Assembly: GCA_046706145.1 (NCBI GenBank)
Contig: JBJKPP010000181.1
Span: 1 to 5,811 of the forward strand
Direction: 5' to 3'
From: JBJKPP01 sp046706145
GTDB taxonomy: Bacteria > Bacteroidota > Ignavibacteria > Ignavibacteriales > Ignavibacteriaceae
Length of the DNA: 5,811 nt
The position numbers and the translations under genes were made by a program. Positions 4,173 through 5,811 of this stretch are shown here, one piece after another (position 1 is the first letter of the stretch; the number at the start of each line of letters is the position of its first letter). The notes beneath the pieces are model-generated. The model saw only the letters and a program-made list of their open reading frames with translations. It was not told the origin of the DNA and did not search any database.

Positions 4173-5811
4173 ATTGATTTGTTCTCAATTTAAATCTATC
4201 AACAAGGTCAAACTTACCATTGTTGTAACGTATTATATTTAAATAATTATTTATGTGACTCTTATCAAAAGAAATGTTGTTATGAAACCCGACACTTGTA
4301 ATACCGGATTCCATTTTCTGAATCACATCTTCCCTTGTGTTCCCACTGTTTCTTAAAACCGTTAGTAAATATTTAGCTGTATCATAACCATATAATACAT
4401 TTCTGTTAACATCCATATTTGTTTTAGCAGAAAAATTACTGCTGAACTCGGAAAAATCTCTTCCACCGTAATCAATAAAACTGTCTGACGTGAATAATAG
4501 GTGGTTGCTAATATCTGATGATGCTTCGAGTCCTTTTGAATATAACCAATCTTGATTGCCGAAAATTGGAATTTCAAGTGAGTCCTGCACAAGCTGTGAC
4601 AAAATTGCAGGAGCGTCAACTTTATCAGACAATGGCAAATATAATCCTTGTAACGTATCTCTAAAAGCTGCTATTTTTGAAAAAGAACTATCTAAAACAA
4701 ATGTGTTGCTTTTGTAGGTGGAAGTAGTAAATATCGTTCCTCCATCATTAGTAAATTCATTAATAAAATTCGATGCAATAATCGGAGAATATCCGGTAGT
4801 GGCATCATAAACTCCGACTCTTCTAAGGTTAAGAACATAGTAAACATAATTTGCCATTAGTTTTCCTCTAAAAGAAAAAGGAGGATTGGCCTGAAAAAAG
4901 TATGGGCTTCTTGCTGTAAGATCATCGTCTGTTGCAGTTGGAGAAATAATCGGGATTTTTAAATCCTTAAAATCATCAATCGCTATTCTCACTTCATTAC
5001 TAAAAATCGGTCCAATTATAGCTTTAATTGAGGGATTGGTTTGAAACTCTTCTTTAATTTCCTCTATCTTGTTTTGGTCAAACTGAGTATCTCTGATTAT
5101 TATACCAATTTTATTACTTTCTCTTACGGAGTTGAATTGATCTACCGCATATTTTATCCCTTCTAAAATTTCTTTTGAAGCAGTCAGAGCATTCTGAGGT
5201 ACATCGGCCCCACTTAATGGAAGAAGAATACCAATTATCTTAGTGTCAGGTGAGAAATTTTCATTACTAATTCTATTCAGAATATTCTCAGCTTTAGTTT
5301 TTTCTTTCGATTGAGGAAATTCCTTAATTAAATCTGTAAGATACTTTTTAGCAGATGTTAAATTCGATTCTTTAACTTTAAGTTCGGATAATATTAAAAG
5401 AATAGTTGGTTTTATTTTAGGATTTGTTGTTGAATCAAAACGGTTTTCAACTTCATAAGAGCTCAGATGATGATATGCAATTTTTTCAGCAGTTTTTTTA
5501 CTATAATTAAAATAATAAGATGAGTCCGTTGATTCTGCTAGTTTGATCAGTGTAACGAAAGAATTATCATATTTCTTTTCTTGTAGATAACAATCAGCTA
5601 AACTTAGCTTTGCTTCATCAATATAATTGCTATTAGGAAATTGTACTAAAAAATTAGTAAGAATTGAATCGGCTTGCTGGAATTGTTCCAGTTTCATATC
5701 TGACTTGGCTAAAAAGATGTACGCAATTGTTGTTTTAGAATTAAACTCCGAACCAATAATCTTTTTGAAAAGGCTGTAAGCAAGGTCGTAGTTGCCAGAA
5801 TTATATTCCTG
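4171..5811 (-). CDS. TPR plus periplasmic-binding-fold protein (LpoA-like / Peripla_BP_6), 5' end outside window
   Basis: The frame is open from the right edge, giving 546 C-terminal residues. The internal ATG at 5697 is not the start: the 38 codons before it (QEYNSGNYDLAYSLFKKIIG and onward) are good TPR sequence and no ribosome site precedes it. Residues 1 to about 180 are TPR-like helices (DLAYSLFKKI, QADSILTNFLVQFPNS, EAKLSLADCYLQEKKYDNSF, SAKKYLTDLIKEFPQS). Residues about 190-540 form a type I periplasmic-binding domain of the leucine/branched-chain kind (KIIGILLPLSGAD, AIIGPIFSNEV, IPIISPTATDDDLT, RRVGVYDATTGYSPIIASNF, YGYDTAKYLL). The same domain order occurs in LpoA, the lipoprotein activator of penicillin-binding protein PBP1A, so an envelope role in wall synthesis is possible; an ABC-transporter binding protein is the alternative. 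The signal sequence would be outside the window. The amber stop is in frame with radC, 9 nt before it. Confidence 0.85.
   Translation of the reverse strand, partial: QEYNSGNYDLAYSLFKKIIGSEFNSKTTIAYIFLAKSDMKLEQFQQADSILTNFLVQFPNSNYIDEAKLSLADCYLQEKKYDNSFVTLIKLAESTDSSYYFNYSKKTAEKIAYHHLSSYEVENRFDSTTNPKIKPTILLILSELKVKESNLTSAKKYLTDLIKEFPQSKEKTKAENILNRISNENFSPDTKIIGILLPLSGADVPQNALTASKEILEGIKYAVDQFNSVRESNKIGIIIRDTQFDQNKIEEIKEEFQTNPSIKAIIGPIFSNEVRIAIDDFKDLKIPIISPTATDDDLTARSPYFFQANPPFSFRGKLMANYVYYVLNLRRVGVYDATTGYSPIIASNFINEFTNDGGTIFTTSTYKSNTFVLDSSFSKIAAFRDTLQGLYLPLSDKVDAPAILSQLVQDSLEIPIFGNQDWLYSKGLEASSDISNHLLFTSDSFIDYGGRDFSEFSSNFSAKTNMDVNRNVLYGYDTAKYLLTVLRNSGNTREDVIQKMESGITSVGFHNNISFDKSHINNYLNIIRYNNGKFDLVDRFKLRTNQ

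Noticed and set aside
3665..4177. 170-codon plus-strand open frame opposite radC
   Set aside because: It is antisense to conserved RadC residues, including the N-terminal block, and its translation is hydrophobic/serine-rich without a domain; a shadow of radC.
4362..4619. 85-codon minus-strand frame within the binding-fold gene
   Set aside because: It is an out-of-frame reading of the binding domain with no ribosome site or domain.
5695..5697. ATG at 5697 as the start of the TPR/binding-fold protein
   Set aside because: The same frame stays open to the window edge and encodes further TPR sequence, and no Shine-Dalgarno site precedes the ATG.
1..5811. A defence island, mobile element, CRISPR array or other new multi-gene system
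   Set aside because: No transposase, integrase, phage gene, direct-repeat array or cluster of unknown genes is seen. radC can occur on mobile islands, but here it is embedded among ordinary chromosomal genes of similar composition.

Overview
The window is AT-rich chromosomal DNA from a Gram-negative bacterium. The Gram-negative call rests on a lipobox lipoprotein, a secreted LysM protein and a solute-binding-like protein with tetratricopeptide repeats (TPRs). The general look (low GC, LpoA-like TPR plus binding-protein fusion, good Shine-Dalgarno sites mixed with AT-rich leaders) would fit the Bacteroidota/Chlorobiota/Ignavibacteriota neighbourhood. That placement is an inference from style, with no marker gene to confirm it.

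Layout from left to right. (1) Positions 1-330, minus strand: the N-terminal 110 residues of a RidA/YjgF-family protein running off the left edge, with a good promoter and Shine-Dalgarno site. (2) Positions 405-1196, plus strand: a full-length two-domain MazG nucleotide pyrophosphohydrolase, divergent from the RidA-family gene. (3) Positions 1197-2171, minus strand: a PhoH/YbeZ-type ATPase whose stop codon abuts the mazG stop with no base between them. (4) Positions 2181-2217: a strong 16-bp hairpin terminator immediately upstream of phoH. (5) Positions 2250-2939 and 2991-3269, minus strand: a secreted coiled-coil/LysM protein preceded by a small coiled-coil lipoprotein, probably one transcription unit. 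(6) Positions 3270-3480: a 211-bp non-coding gap with a likely terminator for the genes to its right and a promoter for the lipoprotein. (7) Positions 3481-4161, minus strand: RadC, whose conserved N-terminus extends well upstream of its first ATG and appears to begin at a non-canonical AUU codon. (8) Positions 4171-5811, minus strand: the C-terminal 546 residues of a TPR plus periplasmic-binding-fold protein (LpoA-like or Peripla_BP_6), open at the right edge and probably co-transcribed with radC.

Two themes run through the genes. MazG (removal of non-canonical NTPs) and the RidA-family protein (in archetypal members, removal of reactive enamines/imines) are both metabolite-housecleaning proteins. 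The lipoprotein, the LysM protein and the TPR/binding-fold protein all belong to the cell envelope and plausibly touch peptidoglycan. I see no mobile element, CRISPR array, tRNA, rRNA or clearly new multi-gene system. The points most worth a second look are the AUU-start radC, the terminator sitting 9 nt before the phoH start, and the paired coiled-coil proteins that each carry a lone cysteine at residue 75.
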